Source of the DNA: Macrosoma leucophasiata
Lineage: Eukaryota > Arthropoda > Insecta > Lepidoptera > Hedylidae
Direction of reading: 5' to 3'
Length of the DNA: 64,000 nt
Assembly (NCBI GenBank): GCA_036365455.1
Contig: JAWQUS010000017.1
Span: 9,858,001-9,922,000 of the forward strand
The position numbers and the translations under genes are program-made. Each line of letters begins with the position of its first letter. The first letter of the stretch is position 1. This document shows positions 41,947 to 51,805 of this stretch, piece by piece. The notes below the pieces were generated by a model. That model ran no database searches. It was not told the DNA's origin and saw only the letters and a program-made list of their open reading frames with translations.

Positions 41947-42230
41947 TTTTTTTTTATGTTATTCAAGTGGCAAACAAGCATGCAGTTCACATTGATTTTA
42001 AGTGATGACTGCAGCCTATAGACACCCACATAAAGACCGAGGTCAAAATGCAGATGCATTACCACTCCTGAGGCCTAAGGTATTATGCCTCTGTGCCGGA
42101 AATTACAGGGCCGTACATTACCACCTGACCGGAACACGATAGTGCTGAACACTACCATTTAGCGGCAAGTATAATAGGTAAACGGTGGTGCCTACGCCCG
42201 CGAGCTCCGTCACTGGAGATCTACCACCAG
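41947..42230 (-). mobile_element. Family A retroposon, full length
   Basis: An antisense copy, T-run to CTACCACCAG. TTTTATTATTA occurs on both sides (41,933-41,943 and 42,235-42,245), a probable target duplication with a 4-base offset at the 5' side. Confidence 0.9.
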
Positions 42231-42245
42231 AATGTTTTATTATTA

Positions 42246-42682
42246 GGTTATACAACTTAAAGGTTGATGATAACGATGTTTTTTCTTGCCAAGTCCCTTA
42301 CGGAGTAGGCAGATAATCAAATATCCTGGTTTTTACACATCTCCCGTTTTTCAACTTTATATTCATATGAGTTAAATAACTTTTAAAGCTCTTGAGTTTA
42401 ATATAAAATATATAGTTAGAGGAGAATCGGATAATAAAACTTTGGTTCTGGAAATCTGTGGCATGTAGTGCTTATAGAGCTCACCTCCCAATCTTATCAG
42501 AATAAACTGAAATACTTTTGTAAAATGTTAAAAATGCATAATTACTGTTTTAAATAATTCTTAGTAACAATATTTCTAAGAAAAACAAGTAGCCCACCCA
42601 ATCCTACCGCTCGATAAAAATGTAACTCTGCCCCAATGGTGTCAATATGAAAAATGGCTAATTGTATTTAATTTTGTAAACT
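42246..42682. other. Spacer between tandem-family units
   Basis: AT-rich with no recognised element. It lies between units A and B once the mariner and SINE are discounted. Confidence 0.4.
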
Positions 42683-42860
42683 AACAAATGCAGATGATTT
42701 ATTGACAACTCCTCTTTGCGGTCCGTATCCCTTGCGCGAGCTAAATATCAATGACAGTGGGAAAGATTTATTATGTTTCACAAGAAACACAGGAACCAAG
42801 TTCCATTGCAGTTCGTCAACCTAAAACTTGGGACCAGTTGCTATATAGTTAAATCTCTTT
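42683..42860 (+). repeat. Promoter-like tandem family, unit B
   Basis: Closest to unit A: GATTTATTGACAACTCCTC, GTCCGTATCCCTTGCG, GAGCTAAATATCAATGACAG and GGGAAAGATTTATTA. Then TTGCAGTTCGTCAACC and CTTGGGACCAGTTGCTATAT. The core reads GCTATATAG, a good TATA box. An initiator is not clear. Confidence 0.75.
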
Positions 42861-43380
42861 AACGTTCTTGTAGCGCTTGTAAATTATGTAAGGAGTAAAG
42901 GAGTTTTAAAATTCCTGAAAAGATTTGAAGGTTTTTTATATGTACCTAACCAACGTGATATTAGACACGTACCACCTTTGCTTATTAAAATTAACAAGAA
43001 CAGTCTATCTATAAGTTGATATCGAAATCGATATTTTTTCAGGCACAGACTCTTGAAGGTTTTCCTCAGTTTAAAGTAATGTCACATTGTATTGCAGTTG
43101 TTGCTGAACACAAAAGCCGTTAAAAATATCATTTCAGTTCAATATAATTATATGTATAGTGAAATAAACGCGTAATATTTACAATTATATTACGTAATTA
43201 AATTCTGGTCGCAATTAAATTATGTAATTTAATTGATAATTTGATAATACTATAATTTATTTGGTATAAATATACTCGTAAAAACAATTATAATATGATA
43301 TCGATAGAAAATATGTCTGTTGAGCGCTATACCAATAATCAATTATGATTTGTTTTTTCAAACTAAAACAGTTCTATCTC
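42861..43380. other. Spacer between tandem-family units
   Basis: AT-rich, with no supported feature. Confidence 0.4.
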
Positions 43381-43625
43381 AGCGAATCGCTGACGCGGAA
43401 ATCCAATGACAGCAAGAAATATAATGTTTCAATAGAACCACTAAGAATAAGTTCCACTGCAGTTGGCTAACCGATAACTTGGCAACAGCAGTAGCTATTT
43501 AAGAGCTTAATTTGTCCGGTGTCAGTGCAAACGTTCCCTTCTCCGATGTAAATTATATTTATTCACTGCATTTTATGCCAAAACTTATGCTTCCCTTCAA
43601 ACTTCACAAGTAGATTCAGGTTCTA
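43381..43625 (+). repeat. Promoter-like tandem family, unit C
   Basis: It has CGAATCGCTGACGCGG, CACTAAGAATAAGTTCCACT, GCAGTTGGCTAACCGATAAC, TTGGCAACAGCAGTAGC, then TATTTAAGAGC and, about 30 bp on, GTGTCAGTGCAAACGTTCCC. That is the spacing of a TATA box and an arthropod TCAGT initiator. An ATG follows about 55 bp after the initiator but opens only 12 codons (MPKLMLPFKLHK). Confidence 0.75.
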
Positions 43626-43792
43626 TATTTAGTAGATCGCGTAAATTCCAAAGGACCTTAAAATTTTATCTTCAAAAAACCTTCAATCTTTCTTTTTTCA
43701 AAGCAATCAAACGGTCACTTGCAAAACTTGTAGGTATATACGTTAATTATTATGAAACACTAATAATTAGTGAGCGGGTTTGCAAACAATTT

Positions 43793-43995
43793 TTTTTTAC
43801 GCTTTCACTTATTGCTCCACAGTAGGTATAAACTTGTGTCGTGGGTGCCGTTGTACACATACAACACATACACAAACACCCAGACCCGAAACAAATATCT
43901 GTAGGCCATACAAATATTTGTCCCAGTGCGGGGATCGAACCCGCGACCCTTCGAATCAAACGGTCGTCTCACACCGCTGGACTAACCGGGTCGTC
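43793..43995 (-). mobile_element. tRNA-derived SINE (type 1), full length
   Basis: On the minus strand it starts GACGACCCGGTTAGTCCAGC, with box A and box B (GGTTCGATCCC) intact. It ends in a T-rich stretch after the GAGCAATAAGTGAAAGCG region. It lies between units C and D. Confidence 0.87.
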
Positions 43996-44119
43996 AAAGA
44001 ATGTCATAATATAATTTAGAATAGCAACAGTAGGTTATTTACTACTTACACTGTTTTTCTAGTAAGTTAATATTAAACCCAAAGAATCGTAAAATAACAT
44101 GAAGAAATAACATGTCTTA

Positions 44120-44389
44120 CTGGTGGTAGAGTTCCAGTGACGGAGCACGCGGGCGTAGGCACCATCGCATTAGCTAATATACTTGCCGCTAAATGGTAGT
44201 GTTCAGCACTACCGTGTTTCGACCAGGTGGTAATGTACGGCTCTGTAATTTCCGGCACAGAGGCATAACACCTTAGGCTTCAGGAGTGGTAACGCATCTG
44301 CATTTTGACCTTAGTCTTTGTGTGGGTGTCTATAGTCTGCAGTCATCACGCTGCATGCTTGTTTGCCACTTCCATCACATAAAAAAAAC
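44120..44389 (+). mobile_element. Family A retroposon, left half of a palindrome
   Basis: A sense copy from CTGGTGGTAGAGTTCCAGTG to CATCACATAAAAAAAA, with a ~17 bp internal deletion before CTGCATGCTTG. The next copy starts within ~10 bp in the opposite orientation. Confidence 0.9.
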
Positions 44390-44398
44390 AAATGTATC

Positions 44399-44684
44399 TT
44401 TTTTTTTTATGTTATGGAAGTGGCAAACAAGCATGCAGTTCACATTGATGTTAAGTGATGACTGCAGCCTATAGACACCCACACAAAGACCAAGGTCAAA
44501 ATGCAGATGCGTTGCCACTCCTGAGGCCTAAGGTGTTATGCCACTGTGCCGGAAATTACAGGGCCGTACATTACCACCTGACCGGAACACGATAGTGCTG
44601 AACACTACCATTTAGCGGCAAGTATATTAGGTAATGCGGTGGTGCCTACGCTCGCGAGCTCCGTCACTGGAGCTCTACCACCAG
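44399..44684 (-). mobile_element. Family A retroposon, right half of a palindrome
   Basis: An antisense, near-consensus copy, T-run to CTACCACCAG. Together with the preceding copy it forms inverted arms of ~270 bp with a loop of about 10-20 bases. Confidence 0.9.
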
Positions 44685-44805
44685 TAACCATCTTTTTGCG
44701 ATGTAATGCATTGGTGGCTAGCGTTGCAAACTTTTCGGTATAACATCGATATTGAAACTGAAGCGTTAAGAATTGTAAATTAACAAACAAAATAATTGGC
44801 TAATA

Positions 44806-45012
44806 ACAACACTAACTCCTCTTTCACTGAATCGCAAAAGCGGACTTATCAACAAGAAACACTAAGAATAAATTCCACTGCAGTTGGCTAACCGATAACT
44901 TGGCGGCGGCAGTTGCTATTTAAGAGCTTTTAATCTGTCCGGTGTCAGTGCAAACGTTCCCGTCTCCAATGTAAATGATATTTATTAACTGGAATTTATG
45001 ATAAAACTTAAG
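44806..45012 (+). repeat. Promoter-like tandem family, unit D
   Basis: This is the best-preserved core with unit C: CACTAAGAATAAATTCCACT, GCAGTTGGCTAACCGATAAC, GCAGTTGCTATTTAAGAGC, then CCGGTGTCAGTGCAAACG. The first A of the TATA-like element lies about 30 bp before the A of TCAGT. An ATG at 45,000 aligns with that of unit C and opens 54 codons (MIKLKVFKVNNSITL...), with no recognised similarity. Confidence 0.75.
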
Positions 45013-45390
45013 GTCTTCAAAGTTAACAACTCTATAACTCTGAAGCCTTTATTGTGTGAAATGTATGAAAAAATTCGGAATCTCATAAAAATCTCTCTTT
45101 ATTTTGTTGTTTGTATATTACTTAGAAACAATTTCATGATTTCTTTTCCTTCTAAATGAAATATCTTGAAAAATAATATGTGATTTTTTACGGTCTCCGA
45201 ATAATATATACGGTACAATTATTTTGAAAGGCATGATCTCTCAGAACAACGTTACACCTGTTAAGCTTAAATCACGTACAAATAAAAAAATGTAAACGTT
45301 TCATTTCTTTTCTTATATTACTAACTTCATAAAATATTTCATGAAATCTCTCAGGTGTTTTGAAGAGTTTATTAATATTATATATCATTT
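45013..45390. other. Unassigned DNA after unit D
   Basis: AT-rich. It includes the end of the 54-codon frame that starts at 45,000, and nothing else that I can support. Confidence 0.35.
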
Positions 45391-46071
45391 CTAGCAGCCC
45401 GTTCCAGCTTCAAAGGGTGTGATATTATCTATAACTAATACGATTCTAATCCATTGGGTTGGGAAAGCCGTTATTTTCCCTTTTAAATCAATTCTGCTGT
45501 ATCTGTTCCACTCATAGAGCAACACCGGAGAGGAGTAGCCATATGCAGGCTTTCCTCTCTGTCAAAGTAACTAGCCCAGATGGGCCTATACCTGTCGCCT
45601 GGATGTTTAAATGTGTGCGTGAAATTGTTTCTGTATTTTGTTGAAGTCAAGTTTCGTAGTAATAGACGATTTTTGTAGTGTGCGTGTGTGTCGCGCACGC
45701 ATTTCCCCCCGCGAAAAAATGACAGACTGTTTTGCATCGGTAATAAATGCTATGGCTTTTCCCCTCCAGTCCGCCGCGGCCGGTGGCCCGTGTTGCTCTA
45801 TGGTTTCACTATCTACCCCCAAAATTAAATGTGTTTTTTGGAGTCATTCGGAATTGAATTTCACCAAATCCGTCTTAGGTAGCACCTACGTGCTTAAAAG
45901 TATCCCTATGCAAAATTTGAAACTCCTGGCACTTGTATTAAATATTAGGGGTCGCATTTCGTTAAATGTATGAGCACCTACGTGCATAAAAAATCTTTAT
46001 ACAAAATTTGAAACTCCTAGCACTTGTCTTCCTTGAGATTTCGTGATAATCTTTCGCTTTTATATATAAGA
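45391..46071 (-). mobile_element. Non-autonomous Helitron interrupted by a MITE
   Basis: On the minus strand the 5' end at 46,071 reads TCTTATATATAAAAGCGAAA. The 3' end at 45,391 reads ...GGAACGGGCTGCTAG. Two internal direct repeats (AGCACCTACGTGC...AAAATTTGAAACTCCT...GCACTTGT) start near 45,889 and 45,970. The hAT-like MITE at 45,513-45,802 sits inside, so the original element was about 385 bp. No coding frame is supported. Confidence 0.65.
45513..45802 (+). mobile_element. hAT-like MITE, 290 bp, both ends present
   Basis: The ends are CATAGAGCAACACCGG and CCCGTGTTGCTCTATG. The flanks GTTCCACT (45,505-45,512) and GTTTCACT (45,803-45,810) match at 7 of 8 bases. It belongs to the same family as 11,236-11,489 and 35,282-35,579. 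No transposase is present. Confidence 0.82.
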
Positions 46072-46379
46072 TAGAATAGAAATGAACACACGACTTTGTA
46101 ATCGTCGTGCATATATGAAGAGAGAGACGAATATAGAAGACGCACGAAATGTCGAAAGACAAAAGGAATTTATATTTAACCATGAACAAAGAAATGAACC
46201 CGTGGTTTTGTAAACCACGGACAATAGAAATGGTCGCGCAGTCAATATCTATTAAGAGTACCCACAAGTATAATGACGCGATGTCTATGGCTAGATAATT
46301 CGATTCGCCCGTAATCTATTCCATAGCAGTTGACCTATGAAAGCGTACAATACGTATAATAATAGAGTGGGCATTTTCC
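46072..46379. other. No feature recognised
   Basis: It contains an ACCCGTGGTTTTGTAAACCA-type short palindrome (46,198-46,218). Overlapping antisense frames here are not supported. Confidence 0.4.
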
Positions 46380-46490
46380 ACCGAGTTCCCTTTTACGATA
46401 ATTGCCAACGGACTTCTACTAGCTTTGAATCTGCTATGAAAAGCCGTGATTTTCTGCGAAAGTTTTTTGAAGCTTAATGTTTTGATATGT
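46380..46490 (+). repeat. Promoter-like tandem family, degenerate unit E
   Basis: Weak similarity to unit A: GTTCCCTTTTACGATAATTG, then CAACGG, CTAGCTTTGAATCTG and TGAAA. It would be the fifth member if confirmed. Confidence 0.4.
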
Positions 46491-47118
46491 ACAAAGTTAA
46501 TGTTGGGACATTGTTTGTAGTTAGAATTATGTTGAGGGTAGTTGAGTTTTGGGTTCCCGTTATATTCATTGAATTAAGGTGCTGTGACGGATAAAAACAT
46601 CACAGTGTCTTCATGTGCACACAGAAATAAAAGATTGTTATTCTTACTCGTTTCGTACCGAAGCTTCTACGTCCTCAGGCATTAGTGCATTAAAATAATT
46701 ATGGTAATTTGTCTTACGCTCTCTTTCTACCCCGAAAGAGAGGAACTGACGTCTTCTTTAAAAATATTTTTTTAGGGAAGCTCGTTGCTGCTGTTTGTTT
46801 TTTATGATGCTAGCAAACAGTTCATGCATGGAAAGTGATTATGCAGCCTATAAGCATTAAGTATTTTCATCTAAATCACTATATTCATTTACTATATATA
46901 TTAGGTTACATTAAAGTGATTCCTTTGCGTATGAAACTGTTATTTGTCTGACAGCAGTTTGAAAAATCGTTTTGTGCGACATTCATCTATTTGGCAAACA
47001 TCTTGCGAAGCGTTCAGGATTGACACAAATTACTAATTCTCAAGCCATATTCTAGGACGGAGATGTGTTTAATAATACTATGGTTCATAAGCCAACACTA
47101 CATATAACGTTTACAGGC
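46491..47118. other. No clear feature; possible family A scrap
   Basis: Around 46,800-46,860 a GCTAGCAAACAGTTCATGCA...GCAGCCTATA pattern recalls the family A tail on the antisense strand. It is too diverged to define. Confidence 0.35.
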
Positions 47119-47280
47119 AAATCCGTTCCCAAATTAAATCAATAAAAGAAGGTCGTTTAGCAAAGAAGATTAAATTAAATTGCCGGAAGTAAGAAGTGTC
47201 AAAGGCCCGGCCGATAACCCCAATATCTTAAGCTGCTAAGGTTCGATCGTTGTGCCGTAGTGTCTCTCTTTTATTCTTTG
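47119..47280 (+). repeat. Second local repeat family, unit 1
   Basis: It shares AAATCCGTTC, TTAGCAAAGAAGAT, AATTAAATTGCCGG, GGCCCGGCCGATA, AATATCTTAAGCTGCT and GGTTCGATCG with units at 48,075 and 48,385. The order is constant. The class is unknown. Confidence 0.65.
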
Positions 47281-47337
47281 GTCACGTGAAAGATATTGAA
47301 TAGATGCTATTTTCCAGATGTAATATATTGAACAAAT

Positions 47338-47515
47338 TATGGCGTCGGGACGTGTCGACCCCACCGCTCAGTAACGGAATTTTCTTCTACTAGAACATAA
47401 TGCTTCCACTAGTGCAATAAGTCAGTCGAAAAATGGTACTCAAACTACTCCAATGAGGCGGTAGTTAACGCAATAACACAAGATGTTCAGCAGCGTACTG
47501 TGATTGCCTAACCAC
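47338..47515 (+). repeat. Dispersed repeat family E, copy 3
   Basis: It reads GGACGTGTCGACCCCACCG, CTTCCACTAGTGCAATAAGT, CTCAAACTACTCCAATGAGG and CGGTAGTTAACGCAATAAC. The last part, with the GTCCCGCGA end, is degenerate. Confidence 0.6.
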
Positions 47516-47715
47516 ACTAACTGCGAACTATAGCCACTGCTATTGCCAATCCACATGCCAAGCGTGGCGATAATGGCATATCCCCCTTTTGGTGAACATA
47601 TTTCGGCTGAAGTTATGATGATGATCAAATTAGGAATATAAAAGCGTAGTAATATTTCTTTTCTTACATCGAACAGTTTAATCTTGTTTTAATTTAGATA
47701 AGGTCATAACTATAA

Positions 47716-47861
47716 CCCCATTATTCATAAACGTATTTTAGCTAAAGTGTTGCTAATTTCTCCTTTGTCTTTTTCTATCCTGCACATTTGACAATGCAAC
47801 TGACACAGACAAAGCATTCTAAAGCTAAAACGTATCTAATGTACGTTTATGAATAAGAGGG
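47716..47861. mobile_element. 146-bp MITE, TAA target duplication
   Basis: The ends are CCCCATTATTCATAAACGTA and its mirror TACGTTTATGAATAAGAGGG, with inner TTTAGCTA/TAGCTAAA arms and CTTTGTCT/AGACAAAG arms. TAA flanks both sides. A near-identical copy is at 56,420-56,563. Confidence 0.8.
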
Positions 47862-48074
47862 TAAATATACAAGTAGGAAAATATTCGAAAATTATTGTGT
47901 AACCGTTAAAAGCATGTCGATTACATAATTTCTTTAAAGAGTAGAATGGACCAAGAAATACAAATGCAACCTCGACGATTCTATTGCGTAGAAATTGCAA
48001 TTAACTATATCGAATATGAAAACACCTTATCTGCGTTACAAGAATTGTTGTGGAAGATGCTAACAGCGTTTCCA

Positions 48075-48250
48075 AGAAAATCCGTTCGCAAACTCAAATA
48101 CCTAGGAATAGCCGGTCATTTTAGCAAAGAAGATGCGATTAAATTAAATTTCCGGCAGGACGTCTCAAAGGGCCGGCCGATGCTCGCTATATCTTAAGCT
48201 GCTTCAGTGAGGTTCAATCGCTGTCTGTTGTATTGAATTTTGCCTTTTTC
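48075..48250 (+). repeat. Second local repeat family, unit 2
   Basis: It reads AAATCCGTTCGCAAACTCAA, TTTTAGCAAAGAAGATGCGA, AATTAAATTTCCGGCAGG, AAAGGGCCGGCCGAT, TATATCTTAAGCTGCTTCAG and GGTTCAATCGCTGTCTG. The 83-codon frame over it (47,946-48,197) is not preserved in units 1 and 3, so I do not call a gene. Confidence 0.7.
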
Positions 48251-48384
48251 TGTTAGCAGTGCCTCTATGTCCTATGTTTTTCTATAATTGTTACATATTC
48301 TACGATCACATTACGTGATTCATTTGTTCTCTTTAAATAATTTATTCAATAGTTATTATAATGGTTTCAAATACGAATACCAAA

Positions 48385-48535
48385 GAAGATAGAATGATGA
48401 AAGGAGATGTGATACAATTAAATTTCCGGCAGTAGTAAGCCCTAAGGGCCGGCCGATACCCGTGATATCTTAAGCTACTCCAATAAGGATCGATCGCTGT
48501 CTGTTCTCTTCAATTGTGCCTTTTTCTGTACATTG
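48385..48535 (+). repeat. Second local repeat family, unit 3
   Basis: It reads AAAGAAGATAGAATGATG, AATTAAATTTCCGGCAGTAG, AAGGGCCGGCCGATACCCG, GATATCTTAAGCTACTCC and GATCGATCGCTGTCTGTTC, then TGCCTTTTTCTG as in unit 2. Confidence 0.7.
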
Positions 48536-49400
48536 AAAGCTGATGCCTTTGTAATAATTCGATATTGCGAAATTGTGGTATTATTTTCTATAGGTCCTAT
48601 GTCAATTCTCCGGATTAACATATTAAACAAATCAGGAACATCAGACCATTTTTTTATTTGTTTTTCTTACATTTTTTTTTTAATTTCCCCTTGATCGATT
48701 AAGGTTGGCGGACTTGACGGATGACGGATCCACGATTCACGGTTGGTTAAAAAGATTGTTTCAAATTAGATAGTAAGTGTGCTAATGTTGACATTAAAAT
48801 ATGTTAACGTCTAAGTTGCACTAATGAAATGAGTTTCAAAAAAATCCAATCACAAACCTGAAGACCAATAAATAGACCGTTGCTTATCAAAGAAGATGAT
48901 CACAGATTTTAACTTGAAAGTTGCTCACAAACTGCTTTCACATACACGCAGTAAGACTTGACAATGAACGAGAGTATAATGTATTCATTGTCAAGTTGAA
49001 AAGTTTTTACCTTAATATTCTCTGATCGATTTTGTAAGATGTTTCATAAATGATTTGTGGAATACAATTCTTTGTCTTAACGTCTTATTTTACACTTGAA
49101 TAGTCACTATGCAACAATGTTTTTTAGGCTTTCTTCGTGACAGTAAATAAATGTCATTTATTACTGAAGATCTTACAGGTAGTACAATTATTTTACCTTC
49201 GCCCTTTCAAAATTCAAGCCACCGCCGAGTAGTTTATGTATGTAGAGAGATGTTTGTGTAACCTTTACTGATATTTAAGTACGAAGCAGCATACTTAACA
49301 GGCTTTAACTGTATACCATGATCCTAAAAAGGTTAAGGCGAACGTCACCTTTTATATAGTCACTTAAGATTAACTTAAGTATAACCATATAAAATATATA
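48536..49400. other. Mostly unassigned; possible fourth unit trace
   Basis: At 48,845-48,905 the pattern AATCCAATCACAAACCTGAA...GCTTATCAAAGAAGATGATC recalls the start of the second family without its core. A long direct echo, CACTTGACAATGAA/ATTGTCAAG (48,957-48,995), forms an imperfect hairpin. No gene is seen. Confidence 0.4.
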
Positions 49401-49750
49401 AAATTATGTTTGTCTGACACAGTGTTTGTAACAATACTACTCCGAAAGGGCTGGACCGATCATTATGAAATTTTGTGTGTATTTGGTAGGTATGAGAATC
49501 GGTTGTAGTCTATTTTTTATATTCCTAAATGGTAAGGATGATTCTCCCCAATTTTTTTTTTCGGTTTTTTAAAATTTCATTTTTTAACCTCTAAGGCGAT
49601 ACGAAATTTGTGGAGGAAGCTAGTATTATATAAAAAATAGTTGCCCCGGCAAACTTCGTATCGCCCTAAAAAATAAAAAAAATGCTCACAAAGTTTCATG
49701 AGAATCGGTCCAGCCGTTTCACAGGCGTACGGTAACTAACATTGTGACAT
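49401..49750. mobile_element. Two opposed Helitron-like ends
   Basis: A plus-oriented end runs from about 49,401 and closes GGCGATACGAAATTTGTGG...AAGCTAG|T at 49,620-49,623. A few bases later a reverse-oriented piece starts GTTGCCCCGGCAAACTTCGT and ends with GAGAATCGGTCCAGCCGTTT. The segments near CGATACGAA are mirror images. Exact 5' ends are not found. Confidence 0.5.
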
Positions 49751-49757
49751 GGCTATT

Positions 49758-50253
49758 AAATACGCTTACACTCACAGCCCCACACTAGGTATAAATCTGT
49801 CGTGGGTGCCGTTGTATACACAAATACCCGAACCCGGAACAAATATATATTTTTTTATGTAATGGAAGTGGCAAACAAGCATGCAGTTCACATTGATGTT
49901 AAGTGATGACTGCAGCCTATAGACACCCACACAAAGACCATGGTCAAAATGCAGATGCGTTACCATTCCTGAGGCCTAAGGTGTTATGCCTCTGTGCCGG
50001 AAATTACAGGGCCGTACATTACCACCTGACCAGAACACGACAGTGCTGAACACTATCATTTAGCGGCAAGTATATTAGGTAATGCGGTGGTGCCAACGCC
50101 CGCGAGCTCCGTCACTGGAGCTCTACCACCAGTAGTAAGTACCTGTAGGCCATACAAATATTCGTCCCGGTGCAGGGATCAAACCCGCGAACCTTCGAAT
50201 CAAGTGTGAAGTCGGAAGTGGTCGTCTCACACCGCTGGACTAACAGGGTCGTC
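49758..50253 (-). mobile_element. tRNA-derived SINE (type 1) split by family A
   Basis: The right part (50,133-50,253) carries, on the minus strand, the head with GTTAGTCCAGCGGTGTGAG and box-B-like GGTTTGATCCC, plus a 15-20 bp insertion between the boxes. The left part (49,758-49,849) has the tail. The 283 bp between them is a complete family A copy. Here family A is younger than the SINE. Confidence 0.82.
49850..50132 (-). mobile_element. Family A retroposon, full length, nested
   Basis: An antisense, near-consensus copy, T-run to CTACCACCAG. It is inserted into the SINE's conserved ACAAATATCTGTAGGCC region. No clean target duplication survives. Confidence 0.92.
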
Positions 50254-50366
50254 AATATTAATGAAGTCTCACGAATTTGAGCATAAAGTTTTAGACAAGA
50301 CGTTGATATGTAATTGTATAAGATAGGACATTTTTTTATTTAATTCTGCATAATAAATGTTTACCT

Positions 50367-50662
50367 GCCTCAGTAACCTAGTGGTAGCAGGCCACTACTA
50401 CTACGCTGGAGGTCCTGGGTTCGACTCCCGGGTAGGGGGCTGTCAGAGATAACGGTTTAAAATTCTTTATCTCTGGTTCTATTGGGAGTTTTCTATTTTC
50501 TGGAAGTTTCCCAGTACCTCGGAGTTTGGTAATGTGCCCGGAGATGGCAACAGGTTCGCCACCTGTTACATGGGCCAAAACGTAAACGGCGAATCGTGGG
50601 TGATTGTGCATAGGGGTAGGTAGACTTGAATGCATGCACTCTACCTACCCCTTCGGGGTATA
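50367..50662 (+). mobile_element. tRNA(Gly)-like SINE, full length
   Basis: The head starts GCCTCAGTAACCTAGTGGTA, box A being TAACCTAGTGG. Box B is GGTTCGACTCC within CTGGGTTCGACTCCCGGG. The body runs through TATTGGGAGTTTTC, CCCAGTACCTCGGAG, GCCCGGAGATGGCAACAGG and ACGTAAACGGCGAATCG. The tail is altered: AGGGGTAGGTAG and CTACCTACCCCT form a 12-bp stem before TTCGGGG. Confidence 0.85.
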
Positions 50663-51146
50663 TATAAATGTTCGTGAACGTAAAATAATTACAACACTAT
50701 TCAAAAAGCTATGTGCTAGAAAGAACCAATATCTAAGAATATCGATAAAAGGGCATTCAGTCTCCTTACCGTTCATTCACAGAAGCCTGTGACGGTTCGT
50801 GCTTCCTGTCTTAACAGTTTCCACATACCCTCTTGGGTAATTTTGTTTAAGTTACAGTTGCACTACCCGAAACCACGCCGCGGACACTCCGCTAAAATTC
50901 CATACAAACGCTTAATTTGGTCTCTATTACACAGACATCAATCAGAGACGTGTATTTACACGTGCACCTGTGTGCGTAGCTCGTACAAAATACCAACCGT
51001 CGCCCATAAGAGGGGAGGAGGTTGAGTGATGCGGGGAAATCGTGCGGGACGTCAAAATGTCCATTCTATACGTAGTATTATTACGTATTCTCTGCCGAAA
51101 CGTTGGTCGAGGCGGGACAGAAATTAGACAATACTTTTTTTAATTT
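50663..51146. other. No feature recognised
   Basis: Unassigned. The frames here (50,789-51,025 and others) have no recognisable content. A GC-richer patch at 50,870-51,050 is noted without interpretation. Confidence 0.4.
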
Positions 51147-51805
51147 AAATAGTGTGGCAAACAAGAATGCTGTTTACATTGATGACTGCAGCCCACAGAC
51201 CAATCAGCCTTCCTATAGACTGAGAATGTTCAATTTACTGCATACAATTCGTTCTGTCAACTGCCTGAAGGCAGACGAAGTGGGACGTTGCGTTCCAATT
51301 TCAAAAATCATAATATTTCAAAATCATAGGGATGACTAACAAACTTTGTTTGTATCTAAATATGGCAAAAAAAAATTAACTGCTGAGGGAATGGGACTAT
51401 AATTGTTAATAGATTTTTGTAATAATATAATACGAGAAAAAAATAAAGAAAATATTTTTATTTTGGATAAGTATCTACGTTTTTCAGATACCTACTTATG
51501 TGAAGTAATTAAAAATTAAAAAAATACATACAGCGAATAATACAAAATAAAAACAGATAGGTCATAGTAAATAAAAATCATGATAATAAAATTTCAAATT
51601 TCAGGTGTAAATTTTGTAAATATATCAACACATTTACTTCACACGTCATTTTAAGTATCAAATACTTTTCCACATTTAAGTTTTGGAAGCATACATAAGC
51701 ATAACATTTTGGAAGTAAGCCAGGGTTGCACCACGACAGATGCGTTGCCACCCTTGCGACCTAAGTTGTTATGTCTCTGTGGTAGTTATATCGGGGCCAT
51801 AAAAA
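51147..51805 (-). mobile_element. Family A relative, two scattered scraps
   Basis: GTGGCAAACAAGAATGCTG...GATGACTGCAGCCCA at 51,147-51,204, and GATGCGTTGCCACCCTTGCG...TATGTCTCTGTGGTAGTTAT at 51,740-51,805. They may be one antisense subfamily-B copy opened by ~530 bp of unassigned AT-rich DNA. Confidence 0.45.

Noticed and set aside
43381..43625. LTR of a retrotransposon as the explanation for the promoter-like units
   Set aside because: No TG...CA ends, no target duplications, no tRNA primer site and no gag-pol between units. It is not excluded but is unsupported.
45638..45973. 111-codon frame
   Set aside because: It spans the MITE/Helitron joint, and it is a chance frame through repeats.
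47946..48197. 83-codon frame starting MDQEIQMQPRRFYC
   Set aside because: It lies over a unit of the second local family whose other copies do not keep the frame. The codons in the conserved part are broken there.
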